Shown: piece by piece, positions 37,048 through 38,177 of the stretch
Position numbering within the stretch: position 1 is the stretch's first letter
How the letters are laid out: the number at the start of each line of letters is the position of its first letter
Assembly (NCBI RefSeq): GCF_000521465.1
Contig: NZ_BAVR01000037.1
Location: 1-38,177, forward strand
Length of the DNA: 38,177 nt
Source: Acetivibrio straminisolvens JCM 21531
Lineage (GTDB): Bacteria > Bacillota > Clostridia > Acetivibrionales > Acetivibrionaceae
Direction: 5' to 3'
Notes under the pieces: model-generated
What the model was told of the DNA's origin: nothing
The model's database searches: none
The model's input: the letters and a program-made list of their open reading frames with translations, nothing else
Translations under genes and position numbers: made by a program

Positions 37048-37613
37048 GTGAAAATTGTCAAAGAAATTTTAAGCTGGACCGGCCATATTCTCCTTGCCAT
37101 TGTTTTCGGCCTTTCAATTACAATTTTTGTGTTGCAGCTACTATGGTTCAGGGAATTTCCATGGAGTCCACTTTGCATAACAATGACCGGGTATTGGTAA
37201 ACAAACTGGTTCATACTTTAGGATTTGAACCTGATTACGGAGATATCGTAATTATAGATAAACGAATTGACAGGCCCCGTACCGTCATCGATGATATAAC
37301 GGACAGTCTCAGATACAATGCCATTTCTTATCATTTCAACAAGAACATTGATGAAATTTTTTGGATAAAGAGGGTTATCGGCAAGGCTGGCGACACGCTT
37401 GAATTCAAGGACGGAAAAGTCTACAGGGACGGTATTGCTCTGGATGAGCCCTATATAAAAGAGCCCATGCTTTACACTTCCGATGAGGTAGTAGTCGTGC
37501 CGGAAGGCCATGTTTTTGTGATGGGGGATAACAGAAACAACAGCTATGACAGCAGAATGGTCGGCCCTATTCCTCTCGACCATGTAATTGGCAAGTATGT
37601 TTTTAAGTTTTAA
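37048..37613 (+). CDS. lepB: Signal peptidase I (frame broken once)
   Basis: GTG 37048 sits seven bases behind GGGAGGA. One N-terminal membrane helix (HILLAIVFGLSITIFVLQL) leads to a lost frame at about 37140. One base gives QLTMVQGISMESTLHNNDRV, where Ser of GISMEST is the nucleophile. Then WIKRVIGKAGDTLEF (catalytic Lys of KRVIG) and GHVFVMGDNRNNSYDSR. About 188 residues, usual for S26 type I peptidases of Firmicutes. It removes signal peptides at the outer face of the membrane. A strong terminator follows. Confidence 0.92.
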
Positions 37614-37619
37614 GTTTTT

Positions 37620-37649
37620 GTGAAGGGGCATTTTACCCCTTCACTTTTT
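37620..37649 (+). terminator. Intrinsic terminator of lepB
   Basis: GTGAAGGGG pairs perfectly with CCCCTTCAC around CATTTTA, followed by TTTTTA. Confidence 0.92.
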
Positions 37650-37679
37650 ATGTCTCTATTTATAGTCTTATTAATTATA

Positions 37680-38138
37680 TTAATTTAAAGCGTATTCTTT
37701 CTCTTTATTTTGCTCCAATTCACGGTATTTTTTATACGACAGGCTCACCAATGACTTGTCATGGCCTGAATTAATAAGATTCATGGCTTCGTCAATTCTA
37801 ACAAAGTCCATGAATCTTGAACTGTTATTTTTCATTTTATTTTCTCCGTTAAGGGATTTCATGATATACCATGTAGTTTTGTTGCAGAAGGGTTTTTTAT
37901 GCGTTGTAGATGAGAATTCGTAACTTGTCTGTCCGGCTGTGAATACGATTTCAGTGGCTATACCGGATTCCTCCCTGATTCTTCTCACTGCTGCTTCACT
38001 CGAAAGTTCTCCATCGTGCATTACTCCTCTCGGAAGCACCCATTCATCCCTCTCGTTTTTAAGAAGAAGGACTTTGTCTCCCGAGAACACCACTCCGCCT
38101 GCAAAGCTCCTCATCCAGCATGATAAAACCCCTTTCAT
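37680..38138 (-). CDS. Nudix hydrolase-like protein
   Basis: The 152-residue protein has GGVVFSGDKVLLLKNERDEW, VLPRGVMHDGE and the Nudix helix SSEAAVRRIREESGI. The box G-x5-E-x7-R-E-U-x-E-E-x-G-U is kept except that the Glu after the first Arg (the general base in MutT) is Arg here. EE of REESGI is present. It would hydrolyse a nucleoside-diphosphate-linked substrate if active. The start ATG 38138 lacks a clear binding site within the window. Confidence 0.8.
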   Translation of the reverse strand: MKGVLSCWMRSFAGGVVFSGDKVLLLKNERDEWVLPRGVMHDGELSSEAAVRRIREESGIATEIVFTAGQTSYEFSSTTHKKPFCNKTTWYIMKSLNGENKMKNNSSRFMDFVRIDEAMNLINSGHDKSLVSLSYKKYRELEQNKEKEYALN

Positions 38139-38177
38139 AATTTGATTTATATATAATATATATTCATAAATTTTTCA

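Overview
The window looks like the chromosome of a low-GC, spore-forming Clostridia member, most likely of the Acetivibrio/Clostridium thermocellum type. That inference rests on content: SigH, a GerA-type germinant receptor, a YtxC-like sporulation protein, an SLH-anchored surface protein, a cysteine T-box and a cysE-cysS / mrnC-rlmB-sigH neighbourhood. No species marker was tested.

Layout. 1-763: remains of two insertion sequences, the 3' end of an ISL3-type transposase next to a 5'-truncated IS256-type transposase. 1084-9554: one leftward operon with its own promoter (9526-9554). It encodes a small HTH protein, a 1100-residue protein with repeated helix-hairpin-helix-like units and a sigma-4-like HTH, a phospholipase-D/superfamily-2 helicase, a 58-residue protein, a DndD-like SMC ATPase and a Dnd-associated-type small protein. 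It looks like a defence/restriction module related to phosphorothioation (Dnd) systems, but no sulfur-insertion genes are visible. It sits between the IS remnants and two tRNA genes (Thr-GGT, Gly-CCC). 10022-12419: sigH, rlmB and mrnC (leftward). 12604-16465: a rightward three-gene germinant-receptor operon placed inside the usually contiguous cysS-mrnC block. 16577-19251: cysE-cysS under a Cys T-box leader (leftward). 19482-26907: a small membrane protein, a candidate 6S RNA, an 8-oxoguanine glycosylase, a DUF6062-like protein, a P-loop/Asp23-type protein, a YtxC-like protein, a DUF6873-like protein, a Cys-rich mini-protein and a DUF6273-like lipoprotein. 27024-31385: a 1453-residue secreted VWA/hydrolase/InlB-repeat/SLH protein. 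31627-38138: M20 peptidase, DUF378, YebC, a histidine kinase, a CoA-binding protein, a YigZ/IMPACT protein, signal peptidase I and a Nudix protein.

A key reading note: at least a dozen genes, including essential ones (cysS) and lepB, are broken by apparent losses of one base, mostly in short homopolymers, and adding one base restores a full family-like protein each time. I read this as a property of the sequence data rather than mass gene decay, and I annotate the split frames as single genes.

Two non-coding themes stand out. One is a ~62-bp double-hairpin repeat present four times (16467, 18825, 18887, 25728). The other is a heptanucleotide tandem repeat inside the helicase gene (5036-5065), whose copy number sets the reading frame and which could be a phase switch.
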